Notes: generated by a model from the letters alone, not told the origin. Counted from the stretch's first letter, positions 43,017 to 51,954 are shown. The stretch: DNA of 64,000 nucleotides from Sporomusaceae bacterium UBA7701 (GCA_002482545.1 DLGF01000024.1:161762-225761), one strand, 5' to 3'. A program made the numbers and translations.

Positions 43017-43115
43017 ATCTCTCAGCGGAAATATAGTGCTTTGGTGAATAGCGCCTCACATATCTATGAAGAATATATATGCAGGCTAAACAAATACAGA
43101 AAGAGGGATGAGGCT

Positions 43116-43730
43116 GTGGCTATTTGGTTTCACAATAAAAAGAAAAAACCGGAAACTAGTGATAAAGCAAAAACGAACGATGCCGCTTTGTCTGAGCATG
43201 CTTCCGAGCTTAGTCCGCCTATAGATTTGTCGCTGGAAGATTCAACTGTAGACATCTTGGCAAAAATAAAAAGTGATACTTTTACAATTGGCGTAATAGC
43301 TGGAATATTGGGCACGGCGGTATTGCACATTCTTTCCGTAATAGAGAAATCTCTTGGTTTAATCCTTATGTCGAGCATGCAAACGTCAGGAGAGTTATTT
43401 CTTGCTCCAGCTCAAGTTAATACGCCCGCAGGATTAATTGTGAGCGCTATTGCCCATCTGATGATAGGTTCGGCAGGAGCAGTTTTACTGGCGTATTTTA
43501 TAAAAATAACTGGTAAACCTTTTTACTGGTTAAAAGGGCTGGGGTTAGCCGGGCTTATGTCATTAGGAGGAATGGGGCTTGTTGTCAAAATAATGGATGT
43601 TGCTCCACAAATGCGAAGTGACAGTACAACAACAATGTTCCATATCTTTAATTTCTTGGCTTACGGCCTGACGGTCTCTTATATTATCTATAAGCTGATG
43701 GATTTGCACGCCAAACAGCAAAGCAGGTAA
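43116..43730 (+). CDS. Multi-pass membrane protein, paralog of the 44863 gene
   Basis: 204 residues from GTG at 43116, with GAGGG upstream; the longer frame lacks a ribosome site. A charged N-terminal tail precedes about four helices (TFTIGVIAGILGTAVLHIL, IVSAIAHLMIGSAGAVLLAY, LGLAGLMSLGGMGLVVKI, IFNFLAYGLTVSYIIYKL). Positions of Gly, His, Lys-Gly and the final YGL match the 44863 product, so both belong to one family, perhaps YqhR-like. Function unknown. It converges on the multicopper oxidase gene. Confidence 0.68.
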   Translation: MAIWFHNKKKKPETSDKAKTNDAALSEHASELSPPIDLSLEDSTVDILAKIKSDTFTIGVIAGILGTAVLHILSVIEKSLGLILMSSMQTSGELFLAPAQVNTPAGLIVSAIAHLMIGSAGAVLLAYFIKITGKPFYWLKGLGLAGLMSLGGMGLVVKIMDVAPQMRSDSTTTMFHIFNFLAYGLTVSYIIYKLMDLHAKQQSR

Positions 43731-43773
43731 TCTGTGTGCGAAACCTACCTTTAAACGCAATGACATCTTTTCC

Positions 43774-43808
43774 AAAAGGCAGTCGCGGGGAATAACCCCG
43801 GCTGCCTT
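43774..43808. terminator. Shared terminator between convergent genes
   Basis: Stem AAGGCAG-CGCGGGG / CCCCG-CTGCCTT with one mismatch on each side. It lies between the stops of the 43116 gene and the oxidase. TTTT follows on the minus strand. Confidence 0.78.
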
Positions 43809-43824
43809 ATTAGCTTATATAGCG

Positions 43825-44700
43825 TTATTCACGTATATAACACAAGGTTGTAAACATCCCGCCCGTCTCGGGAGTCATATTATTGGCCGTGTGGTGCGGA
43901 ATGTGGCAATGAAACGGCCAGTTTCCCGGATTGTCAGCGACAAACTCAATGTCGTATGTTTCACCGGAAGCTACCAACACAGTATTTTTGAGCATCCGGG
44001 CACAAGCGTTTAGATCATTCCCGTCAGCCGAGACAACAAGAAACTGGTGACCATGTAAATGCATCGGGTGAGCCTTCATCCCGGGATTGGCTATGCGGAT
44101 GCGTATACGCTCGCCCGCCCTAACAGGCAACATCGACGTATTGGGGAAGCTGCGTCCGTTGATTGTGAAAAAATTCAAATCATCACTTAACGGTTCAACT
44201 TCAAATCGACCTGGCTTCAACTCTCCCATGCGCAGCCCTTTAACGGCAAACTCCTGTAATATCAGAAGATATTCAAAAGAGCATTGCTCCGATTCACAGG
44301 GATCAAGGATGATAAGCCCGCCCGCCAGGCCCATCATTTCCTGCTTGGCCACATTGAAATGGGTATGGTACATATGGGTGCCCGGCGGATTTACTAACCG
44401 AAAACGGTGATCAATATATTCCCCATGCTGAATTTTGACGCCGTCCATGTCTTTCGGAATGTCCAGTCCATGCCAGTGAACGCTGGTAGGTTCATTCAAA
44501 GAATTGTATACCCTGATGTTAATACAGTCTCCCGGATAGGCCTTGATCGTCGGTCCCGGAATACTGCCGTTGTAGCCCCATCCCTGGATGAAAATTCCGG
44601 GAAGTATCTCCTGAATGACGGGTTCGGCCACGAGTTCGAAGTATTTGACGCCTCGCCTTTCAGTGTATGGCAGGTCGTCAATATCCGGAGTCATTACCAT
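43825..44700 (-). CDS. Two-domain multicopper oxidase
   Basis: 291 residues, far shorter than three-domain laccases, with two cupredoxin domains. Copper-site motifs are complete: SVHWHGLD and THMYHTHF in domain 1, HPMHLHGHQF and WPFHCHIPHHTANNM in domain 2 (type 1 Cys, His and Met, plus type 2/3 His). No signal peptide is evident, so the enzyme may be cytoplasmic, spore-associated or exported with a partner. Likely oxidizes Cu(I) or an organic donor. Its promoter and first codons are duplicated upstream of the next gene. Confidence 0.92.
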   Translation of the reverse strand: MVMTPDIDDLPYTERRGVKYFELVAEPVIQEILPGIFIQGWGYNGSIPGPTIKAYPGDCINIRVYNSLNEPTSVHWHGLDIPKDMDGVKIQHGEYIDHRFRLVNPPGTHMYHTHFNVAKQEMMGLAGGLIILDPCESEQCSFEYLLILQEFAVKGLRMGELKPGRFEVEPLSDDLNFFTINGRSFPNTSMLPVRAGERIRIRIANPGMKAHPMHLHGHQFLVVSADGNDLNACARMLKNTVLVASGETYDIEFVADNPGNWPFHCHIPHHTANNMTPETGGMFTTLCYIRE

Positions 44701-44760
44701 GCTTCACACACTCCCATACTATGTTTATTATATAATATGGGAGTAATCTCGTTATGTTTA
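44676..44760 (-). promoter_or_regulatory. Dyad promoter of the multicopper oxidase, repeat copy 1
   Basis: CTCCCATA (44711-44718) and TATGGGAG (44736-44743) flank a consensus -10 TATAAT read on the minus strand (44727-44732), the layout of an operator over a promoter. One arm (GGGAG) also serves as ribosome site for the oxidase. A similar ~83 bp sequence is at 45505-45587. Confidence 0.65.
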
Positions 44761-44862
44761 ATAATTTGTCAATAGGTATGCATAGCTTGTCCGCTCATCG
44801 CCTTTATCGGCATTCGCGTTATCAATCCAGCTCATAACAAGCTGAGAGCAAAAAACAACACC

Positions 44863-45459
44863 TCATTTACTCTCATCATCGTCTTCTTCAGGGGGAGTGG
44901 GTGGGGTATAGTGCTTGTAGGCTGGTGATGGCACTGTATGACTAAACATATGGCTTTTTTGTTCGCTCTTCACATAGTTCTCTAACCAAGCAAGCACCGA
45001 AGCAAGAACTAAACCGTATATCGTTGCCGTGACAAGATGTGATAAGGTTGTTTCCGGCGTCGATTTCTCCAAAATAGGCACATGGAAAAATGAACCCGAT
45101 GTGTGCATTATAAACCAGGTTGCCGCGCCGTAGGTTGAGCCTTTAAGCAAAAGATACTTGCTTTCTAGCCTGGGAAGTAGATAAGCGAATGCAATTCCGA
45201 ATAGCCCCGCAACCGCTATATGAAGAACTTGGGCAAAGATTTCTTCCCAAGTGGCTTTCGGAAAGTCACCCCATATCACCACTGCTGCCATATCAAGGTA
45301 TCGAACTTTAGTGATACCAAGCATGAAAGGTATTAGATCTAAGACGGCCATGATTACCCCAGCAACAGCCCCAGCCAAGTAGCCTCTTACAAACCTGTCT
45401 TGCAAGCTTACCACCTCATTTCCGCTTTTGTTGATATTATCAGCAAAAGTTAGTCTCAT
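44863..45459 (-). CDS. Multi-pass membrane protein, paralog of the 43116 gene
   Basis: 198 residues with about four helices (GYLAGAVAGVIMAVLDLIPF, VLHIAVAGLFGIAFAYLLP, GAATWFIMHTSGSFFHVPIL, LVTATIYGLVLASVLAWLE) and a hydrophilic C-terminus rich in Pro, Glu and Asp. It matches the 43116 product in helix spacing and conserved Gly/His. The ribosome site is weak. It lies between the oxidase and htrA and is preceded by a copy of the oxidase promoter. Confidence 0.7.
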   Translation of the reverse strand: MRLTFADNINKSGNEVVSLQDRFVRGYLAGAVAGVIMAVLDLIPFMLGITKVRYLDMAAVVIWGDFPKATWEEIFAQVLHIAVAGLFGIAFAYLLPRLESKYLLLKGSTYGAATWFIMHTSGSFFHVPILEKSTPETTLSHLVTATIYGLVLASVLAWLENYVKSEQKSHMFSHTVPSPAYKHYTPPTPPEEDDDESK

Positions 45460-45489
45460 AATTCTCGCCAGAGAGATATATTAACCGAG

Positions 45490-45521
45490 ATGACTCCAGC
45501 CATTGACAATGTCTGGAGTCA
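45490..45521. repeat. Near-perfect hairpin in the duplicated oxidase leader
   Basis: ATGACTCCAG / CTGGAGTCAT arms with inner CATT/AATG pairing, overlapping the duplicated first codons of the oxidase (reads MIMTPDIV then a short tail and stop on the minus strand). Confidence 0.55.
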
Positions 45522-45587
45522 TTATCATGCTATACACACTCCCATGCTGCTTTACTGTATAATATGGGAATGGTCTCGTTATGTTCG
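45505..45587 (-). repeat. Second copy of the oxidase promoter region
   Basis: Aligned with 44676-44760 it keeps GGAGTCATTA-CATGC, CACACTCCCAT, TATAATATGGGA and TCTCGTTATGTT. It includes an aborted start of the oxidase (ATG ATA ATG ACT CCA GAC ATT). It is a local promoter duplication upstream of the 44863 gene or the 5' stump of a lost second oxidase. Confidence 0.7.
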
Positions 45588-45637
45588 CAATAGGATGCCC
45601 CGGCAACGAAGTGAAACCGGTGACCGCCTGGTGTATA

Positions 45638-46735
45638 CTATTTAACCGGCATTTCCTCCAATGTCACGTTTTTCGTCACCGATGCACCATTTCTGATGAT
45701 ACCGACGCTAACAACACTGCCTACTTGTTGGGAATCCATTACCGTCCGCAAATCAGCAACGCTATTAGCCTCTATCCCTCCCACAGATATAATGACATCT
45801 CCCTCGACAATGCCGGCCTTAGCTGCCGGCCCGCCTTTATGAATTTTTGCTACATAAACGCCTTTGTCAATAGTAATGTCATACCCATACTGTGTAGCAA
45901 GATTGCGGTCTAAGAGCCCCACCCCCAAGTAGGCTCTTACCACCCGCCCCTTGTCAATAATGGATTGCAAAATAGGGCGGGCGCTGTTTATTGGTATGGC
46001 GAAGCCTATACCTTCCACTCCCGCAACGGCAATTTTCGCGCTGTTTATGCCTATTACCATTCCGTCGGCATTAACTAGCGCGCCGCCCGAATTACCGGGA
46101 TTGATGGCCGCATCGGTCTGAATAAGTTTGAAACGCCGCTCATCCAGTTCAATTGATCGGTTTAGGGCACTTATGACCCCTGCGGTCACACTGCCTCGGA
46201 ATTCCAGCCCCAGCGGATTCCCGATGGCGATCGCTGGTTCGCCCACCAAAATGGCGTCGGAATCGCCAAATGTAGCGGCATGAAGGCCCGTAGCATCAAC
46301 CTTTACCACCGCCAGATCGGTCACCGGATCGGTTCCAAGTACCCGTCCGGGTAAAGTGCGACCGTCAGATAAGGCTACCACAATTTCCTTTGCGTCTTGC
46401 ACAACGTGATTATTGGTCGCAATATACCCGTTGGCGTCAAAAATGACGCCTGAGCCGGTGCCTTCGACCATAACCTGACGATTAAATGAATCCCTCGCGT
46501 ATGCTTTATTGGTTATTCCGACAACAGCCGGGCCAGCCATTTGTACGGCCCGGACAATCGGGGTGTTGCGAGCATCGGACACACTCCCCTGCGCCGGAGG
46601 AATCGCCGTATTGGGTGGTTGGGCCAGTTCCGGCAACGGTTTCCCTAGGCTACCGCCACAGCCGACCAGAACCATGCATCCAACTAAAATGGCGGCAATA
46701 ACGGTAACGACCAGGGAGTGAAAGCGTTTAATCAT
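45638..46735 (-). CDS. HtrA/DegP-type serine protease, lipoprotein form
   Basis: 365 residues from the ATG at 46735 (AAAGGAGG 7 nt upstream). The N-terminus carries a lipobox-like LVGCGGS, so it is probably lipid-anchored. The trypsin-like triad is complete: His in ATNNHVVQDA, Asp in PVTDLAVVKVDA, Ser in NPGNSGGALVNADG. A C-terminal PDZ domain follows (KIHKGGPAAKAGIVEGDVI). Intact paralog of the frameshifted 32870 gene. Expected role: envelope protein quality control under metal stress. Confidence 0.93.
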   Translation of the reverse strand: MIKRFHSLVVTVIAAILVGCMVLVGCGGSLGKPLPELAQPPNTAIPPAQGSVSDARNTPIVRAVQMAGPAVVGITNKAYARDSFNRQVMVEGTGSGVIFDANGYIATNNHVVQDAKEIVVALSDGRTLPGRVLGTDPVTDLAVVKVDATGLHAATFGDSDAILVGEPAIAIGNPLGLEFRGSVTAGVISALNRSIELDERRFKLIQTDAAINPGNSGGALVNADGMVIGINSAKIAVAGVEGIGFAIPINSARPILQSIIDKGRVVRAYLGVGLLDRNLATQYGYDITIDKGVYVAKIHKGGPAAKAGIVEGDVIISVGGIEANSVADLRTVMDSQQVGSVVSVGIIRNGASVTKNVTLEEMPVK

Positions 46736-46865
46736 CAGCAAGCCTCCTTTTGTTATCAACTCCACATTACTTTAAACAGCCTGGTAGCCCCTGAAATATA
46801 AAATAGGACGTGATCATATATTTTTATGATAAGTATAAAATTGAATGGAAGATGGAGGGGTATGA

Positions 46866-47177
46866 ATGAATTCAATATCGCCGTTTATGAAATTGATGGC
46901 AACCCGTCTTAAACCCATCGGTCCAGATAAAGCCATGGAATTCGCTATTGATACAGGAATAATATTGGCAAGGGAATTACAACCTGAAGAACAAACAATT
47001 GTTGGCAATGTTTTTCTTGTAATAGGCCAACTCCTAACGAAATCTTCATCGATTCAAAATTATGAATGGCAACAACGTAGAGAAGCACAAATTGAAATTT
47101 TAGAAATAGAAACGGAAATACAAAAACTACAGAAGCGTTTAAATAAGTTAACCGAAACGAACAATTTGAAAGATTAA
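46866..47177 (+). CDS. Small helical protein, paralog of the 47222 gene
   Basis: 103 residues, ATG with GGAGGGG 5 nt upstream. An N-terminal ~60-residue domain (AMEFAIDTGIILARELQPEE, IVGNVFLVIGQLLTK) is followed by a C-terminal coiled coil (EILEIETEIQKLQKRLNKL). The following gene has the same domain order, so this is a tandem pair. AT-rich codons. Not a family I know. Confidence 0.68.
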   Translation: MNSISPFMKLMATRLKPIGPDKAMEFAIDTGIILARELQPEEQTIVGNVFLVIGQLLTKSSSIQNYEWQQRREAQIEILEIETEIQKLQKRLNKLTETNNLKD

Positions 47178-47221
47178 CTTCTCCGCCTTCCCCCTCAATC
47201 ATTTATTAAAGGGGTGAAAAA

Positions 47222-47524
47222 ATGCAAATTGAAATGCCCTTTTTTGAATTGTCCGCCGATGAACTTGCTATCTTAGCAGCTCTTGTTGCATTGGGCTTGT
47301 CAAAAGGATTAAACGTAAATCAAATAAATGTATTGGGTAATTTCTTAGCCGCAGTTGGAACCTTGATGACCACGATAGTCGCTCAAGAACAAGCACTGAC
47401 TGCCACACAACAAGAAAAGCAGCAGAAAAAAGAAAAACAACAGGAAGAAAAGCAAACAGATGATATGCAAAAACAAATAAAAGAGTTACAAAAGCAAATT
47501 CAACAAATCTTAAATGGAAAATGA
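47222..47524 (+). CDS. Small helical protein, paralog of the 46866 gene
   Basis: 100 residues, ATG with AAAGGGGTG upstream. The N-terminal part (ELAILAALVALGLSKGLNV, INVLGNFLAAVGTLMTT) matches the first paralog in hydrophobic pattern (both contain VxGNxFLxxxGxLxT). A Lys/Gln-rich coiled coil follows (KQIKELQKQIQQIL). Unknown function; located between htrA and the germination operon. Confidence 0.68.
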   Translation: MQIEMPFFELSADELAILAALVALGLSKGLNVNQINVLGNFLAAVGTLMTTIVAQEQALTATQQEKQQKKEKQQEEKQTDDMQKQIKELQKQIQQILNGK

Positions 47525-47715
47525 CCTGGGAGTGGGCGAAGTTTGCCAGAATAAAGTCCTGGTACTACCATCGGGGCTTGCTCGAAACTCTTCTTCTTGA
47601 AAACTTCCTTAAACATTTGATCCGACCGCAAAACAAAAACTTATGTATATGCTTAATTTTGGTTAAGGATAAAATATTAAAATGTGTTTATTGCAACTAT
47701 ATAGGCCGCGAATTG

Positions 47716-47931
47716 CTACTTTAACCATTCCGCCAGCGGTTGAAATAATGCCTTGATTACTTTGTCCGGGTTGAGCATTGGCCATCCCCCCAGATGCGGT
47801 ACGGCTAGTATCAGAGCCAGTAAAAGATAGAATCCGTACACCATCATTTCACGCCGCATGTTATGTCGTATGAGGGAAGAAAATTTCAAGCCTGCCGTCA
47901 GTAACATAGCTAGAATTACTGATGCCAACAC
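47716..47931 (-). CDS. Small membrane protein, fourth gene of the ger operon
   Basis: 71 residues from GTG at 47931 with AAGGGGG upstream. Two hydrophobic segments (LASVILAMLLTAGL, VYGFYLLLALILAVPHL) flank a basic RHNMRREMMVYG. It lies 47 bp after the gerC-type gene, so it could be an accessory of the germinant receptor; family not firmly known. Confidence 0.58.
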   Translation of the reverse strand: MLASVILAMLLTAGLKFSSLIRHNMRREMMVYGFYLLLALILAVPHLGGWPMLNPDKVIKALFQPLAEWLK

Positions 47932-47978
47932 TCCTATTCCCCCTTCTCGGTAAGCATTTTTGTACGAAGCAGCTAGTA

Positions 47979-49181
47979 TTATCGGGATTCCCGCAAGTTC
48001 GCCTGTTTTCCAAGTATGCCGGAATGGCGAACAGCGACCGTGGCGTGGATATCGGCACCGGCATCAGCAAAAAATCCATTCCAGTCCTTTTCCATTACTT
48101 TCCATTTTTGTTTGTATTTTTGATGAAAATGTTCACCAAAATGACAGCCGTCGGTTCTGTACAAAACCTGCATTTTAAACAAGGCATCCCGGGCATACCT
48201 TTCAATCTCGTCTGCGGCTGTTTTTTGGACGGCCTCTAATATCTCAGGCTGAGTGACATCCGCAGTATCCTGCTGCTCAATCAGGTCAACATCCGTCATG
48301 ATGATGACATGAAACCCGACTTTTCCGTCCACGAATTCGGGCTCTACCTTGGTCGTACTCTTGAGGATAGAAAACGACAGATACTTACCCGGGGCAGATG
48401 GCGAAGGCACCGTAAATATGCCTTTCTCCAATTCTCCTCGCAGCCACTCGAGGCCCATGGTATCTTTCTCATCAAGCCAGCCGACCAGGCGGTCGCCTCT
48501 AAATACCGCTGTTCCGGTAAACACCGCCTCGTTATGTGCTGCTTCCCCCTTTGCGCCGCCTGGACCCTGTGGCGTCCCCTGACGGATTATCTCGATGCGG
48601 GGGGCGACCGGGTTGCTTTCTCCGCTGGACAGGTCATACATAAAGTCATGGTATTCCATATGTAGGCCGCTATTTTGCAAAGACATCTGAGCAATTGCCT
48701 GGGCGGAAGTATTCTCTATTTCGGAGTGGCTGTTGATGATATCCAGGGCCTGGCCTGGTGTGACCGCTATCCACATCGTCTGACGTGGTTCCGCCGACCG
48801 GGAAAAATAGTTAGTGATGTCACGCAGACCATCTCTGGCTGCGGCCTCGCCTACAATAAATACCAGGCAATGGGGCCAGTGCAGCTTGCGGGACAACCGC
48901 GTGGCGAGGCCCTGCTGGGCGTCGGCCACTGTTTTGCCTGTCTGACTGACTACCATAACTGTCGCCTGCTCTTTTCCCGGCTCGCCTGCGCCGCCGCCCC
49001 CGCTTGCCGCGCTAGGCTTGACGATCTGTAAGGTGAGGGTTACGTTCCCTTCCGGTGTCCGGTCAACCCCCGCCGCCAGGATAATGGCAATATCGGGCAA
49101 TTCCTTGCGGCTCCAGCAGCCAGTTGCCAAAAGGCTAACCATGATCAGCAGCAAAAACAAGGATAGTCTTCTACCCTTCAT
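47979..49181 (-). CDS. Spore germination lipoprotein GerC
   Basis: Subunit C of a Ger-type nutrient germinant receptor. It has 400 residues with an N-terminal lipoprotein signal (LLATGCWSRKELPDIAIIL); GCWSRKEL is the family hallmark after the lipidated Cys. Ger(x)C domains follow. It overlaps gerB by 4 bp. Such receptors sit in the inner spore membrane. Confidence 0.95.
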   Translation of the reverse strand: MKGRRLSLFLLLIMVSLLATGCWSRKELPDIAIILAAGVDRTPEGNVTLTLQIVKPSAASGGGGAGEPGKEQATVMVVSQTGKTVADAQQGLATRLSRKLHWPHCLVFIVGEAAARDGLRDITNYFSRSAEPRQTMWIAVTPGQALDIINSHSEIENTSAQAIAQMSLQNSGLHMEYHDFMYDLSSGESNPVAPRIEIIRQGTPQGPGGAKGEAAHNEAVFTGTAVFRGDRLVGWLDEKDTMGLEWLRGELEKGIFTVPSPSAPGKYLSFSILKSTTKVEPEFVDGKVGFHVIIMTDVDLIEQQDTADVTQPEILEAVQKTAADEIERYARDALFKMQVLYRTDGCHFGEHFHQKYKQKWKVMEKDWNGFFADAGADIHATVAVRHSGILGKQANLRESR

Positions 49182-50287
49182 TGCGAGTCACCTCGTCCGC
49201 GGGCCGCCCTATAAATCCCCACAGCTAACAGAACCACCGGGATGCCTGCTTCAAAAATGCCGATAGCGTAAACCGGCCATATTGTACCCAGAAAATCCAG
49301 CAAGTCAGCCGGGCTTTCGTGAAGACTCATGGACAACACAAACAAGAAGAAGCCGACAGGCACCACAATCGGACGGTAATCCCTCAACCCGGCTATTTGG
49401 CCGCTGCCGAATGCGGCCACCCAATAAAACAGGCTGATTTTCAAGAAACCACCCAAAACAATGACAATCACCAAGACCGGATCGACCCGTTCCACAAAGG
49501 TGCTGATATGGATCAGCCTTGCGCCAGTCAGGAGGGGCAACAAGTTAGCCGCTGTGATGACTGGGCCGAGTAGAGCCACAACGCCCACAACAGTGATCAG
49601 AAAAAACAGGAATACGAGGAAAATGCCGAACAACACGGAGCGGGTCGAACTTTCCGCCCGGTTGTTGAGAAAGGGGAGCACAGCCGTAAACGCCATGATT
49701 TCGCCGAACCAGGACAGCGGTACGGCGGAGCCTTTGAGGATGGATAATGGATCGGTGTCGAAGATCGGAAACAGATGAGCCATATGCATCTGCGGTATGG
49801 CCAGTACAAACAAAAAGAGGGTGGATATCAGAATGAAGGGTACAAATAACTGAGCCACCCGGGCTAATACTTCCAGGCCGTGCCAGACGGCATAAGCAGC
49901 AATGGCAGTCATGATCAGATGGAAAACAAGAATGGGCGTTTCGGGCATAAAGGCGGTCATCATAAGAAACGAAAATTCATGGATCACTTCGGCGCATATG
50001 TGCAGATTCCACCATATGTACAGTATAGCCGTCGCCTTTCCCAAAACCTTACCCAGGAGGAGTTCTGGAAATTCGAAGATTGTTGCGCCGGGAAAAAGTT
50101 TGCAAAGATGTATGGCCAGCAAAGCCAACATGCCTCCCGCCAAGGTCGCGATCAGGAGGGACAGCCAAGCATCCGTCCCGGCGTGTTTTACAATAGCGGA
50201 CGGCGCAAAGAGAATAGCAGAAGCCAAGACGGTGTTCGTTATCAATAGGGTTAGCTGGCCTGCCGTGATTTTGCCATGCTCCGTCAT
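49178..50287 (-). CDS. Spore germination permease-like protein GerB
   Basis: Subunit B, an APC-type transporter fold with about ten helices. It has 369 residues from the ATG at 50287 (AAGGA ribosome site just upstream; the frame from 50470 overlaps gerA and lacks one). GKITAGQLTLLITNTVLASA begins the protein, and EFPELLLGKVLGKATAILY is typical. It is predicted to bind the nutrient germinant. Confidence 0.94.
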   Translation of the reverse strand: MTEHGKITAGQLTLLITNTVLASAILFAPSAIVKHAGTDAWLSLLIATLAGGMLALLAIHLCKLFPGATIFEFPELLLGKVLGKATAILYIWWNLHICAEVIHEFSFLMMTAFMPETPILVFHLIMTAIAAYAVWHGLEVLARVAQLFVPFILISTLFLFVLAIPQMHMAHLFPIFDTDPLSILKGSAVPLSWFGEIMAFTAVLPFLNNRAESSTRSVLFGIFLVFLFFLITVVGVVALLGPVITAANLLPLLTGARLIHISTFVERVDPVLVIVIVLGGFLKISLFYWVAAFGSGQIAGLRDYRPIVVPVGFFLFVLSMSLHESPADLLDFLGTIWPVYAIGIFEAGIPVVLLAVGIYRAARGRGDSQ

Positions 50288-50292
50288 TTCCT

Positions 50293-51954
50293 TCAAATCC
50301 TTTCGGCTGGACTGATGCCGGTCTGGCGTGTCTTGTTGAACCGAGCGATCAGGTGCGGGCGGGTCAGGATGGCCCTCCAGGGAGCCCGCACCAGGGTATC
50401 TTTTTGATCTGACGGAGTAAACGGCGACAGGGGCGACAGATAGGGAACTCCGAAGGAGCGCAAGGAGCAAATATGGATAAAAATTGCTGTTAGGCCGATC
50501 ATCAGCCCGAATAGCCCCAGAAATCCCGACAGCAAAAGCAGGGGAAACCGGAGCAAACGTACCGCGAGGCTATTTGAATGGGCAAGGAGAAACGAAGAGA
50601 TGCCGGTAACGGCGACGACGATTACGGTAGCTTCGCCGACAAGGCCGGTCCGCACGGCTGTTTCGCCGAGGACCAGGGCGCCGACGATGCTTACCGCCTG
50701 TCCCACCGCTTTAGGGAGACGGAGTCCGGCTTCCCGCAGAATTTCAAACATAATTTCCATTAGTAAGATTTCCATAAAAGCCGGAAAAGGGACATGTTCG
50801 CGCTGGGCGGCGAAGTTTAGCAGGAGTGCCGTCGGCAGCATCTCGTGGTGAAAAGTGATGACGGCCAGGTAAAACGAGGGGACAACCAGGGAAAGAAACT
50901 GCGCGACAAAACGCAGTATCCTCAAGGCCGTGGCGGCTTGCCACCGTTCATAATAATCGTCAGGCGCTTGCAAGTATTCGACAAAGAGAGATGGCACGGA
51001 CAAGGCGAAGGGGGTTCCATCCACCAGTATGCCCACTCGCCCCTCGAGTAGGCGGGCGGCCAGCCGGTCTGGACGTTCGGTATGGTTTATCTGGGGAAAC
51101 AGGCTCCAGGGATTATCTTCAATGAGCTCCTCAATATAGCCGCTTTCCAATACAGCGTCAATATCAATACGTCCAAGGCGCCGCTTTACTTCTTCCACCA
51201 TATTTTCACTGGCCACACCCTTTACATAAACGACTGCTACATCGGTGCGGGTCAGGCGTCCGAAGGTCATGGCCTCAATTTTCAGATCCGGGGATTTGAT
51301 TCTGCGGCGCAATACGGCGGTATTGACCCGCAGGGTCTCTACGAATGAATCCCGGGGGCCACGCAACACCAGCTCGCCGCCGGGTTCCTCCATCGTACGG
51401 TTTTCCCAGCCTCGCGCTCCGTTGATAATAGCGCGGGTATGACCGTCTACCAGCAGAACCGTATCGCCGGAAAGGACCGTGTTCACCACGTCCTGGAATC
51501 GGTCGGTTTCCCGGGTTTGGTGGGTGCGAAGTTGCCGTTCCAAAATAAACCGGAATACCTGTGTTTTATCGACTGGATTGTTGGGGGGCGTAGCAGATGC
51601 ATCAGCAATTAACGGTTTAAGGATATGCTCGCTAACCTGAACCTTGTCCGCCAACCCATCAATGTAGAGAAGGGCCAGTTTGGTGCCCGAGTCCTGGGCA
51701 TAAATAAATTCATGAAACACAACATCGCTGCAATTGTAAAAAATATTTTTGAGAATGGTAATGTTGGGGGCGAGGGAAGGAAACAGCGTACGCTCTTGCC
51801 ATCCGAGCGCGCCGGAAACGGCTGATGATGCCGGCTCTTCCCGTAGAACGCTTATCAGATTCTCCATGTCCTCTTCGACCTGGCGACTTTCACTTATCAG
51901 CGACTTCAGGCGACTCAGGTTTTGAGTTATGTTGTCCGTGCTCTTTTCTGTCAT
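50293..51954 (-). CDS. Spore germination protein GerA
   Basis: Subunit A of the receptor. It has 553 residues from the ATG at 51954 (GGAGAT 6 nt upstream). The large N-terminal soluble domain contains DGHTRAIINGARGWENRT and GRLTRTDVAVVYVKG. The C-terminal half has about five helices with VVPSFYLAVITFHHEMLPTA. It is 5 bp from gerB. A sporulation-type promoter candidate lies upstream. Confidence 0.95.
   Translation of the reverse strand: MTEKSTDNITQNLSRLKSLISESRQVEEDMENLISVLREEPASSAVSGALGWQERTLFPSLAPNITILKNIFYNCSDVVFHEFIYAQDSGTKLALLYIDGLADKVQVSEHILKPLIADASATPPNNPVDKTQVFRFILERQLRTHQTRETDRFQDVVNTVLSGDTVLLVDGHTRAIINGARGWENRTMEEPGGELVLRGPRDSFVETLRVNTAVLRRRIKSPDLKIEAMTFGRLTRTDVAVVYVKGVASENMVEEVKRRLGRIDIDAVLESGYIEELIEDNPWSLFPQINHTERPDRLAARLLEGRVGILVDGTPFALSVPSLFVEYLQAPDDYYERWQAATALRILRFVAQFLSLVVPSFYLAVITFHHEMLPTALLLNFAAQREHVPFPAFMEILLMEIMFEILREAGLRLPKAVGQAVSIVGALVLGETAVRTGLVGEATVIVVAVTGISSFLLAHSNSLAVRLLRFPLLLLSGFLGLFGLMIGLTAIFIHICSLRSFGVPYLSPLSPFTPSDQKDTLVRAPWRAILTRPHLIARFNKTRQTGISPAERI

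Noticed and set aside
46866..47524. Small tandem genes considered as a toxin-antitoxin pair
   Set aside because: The two proteins resemble each other and neither resembles a known toxin or antitoxin.
47521..47724. 67-codon plus-strand frame after the small paralogs
   Set aside because: Overlaps the previous stop without a ribosome site and runs into the opposite small gene.
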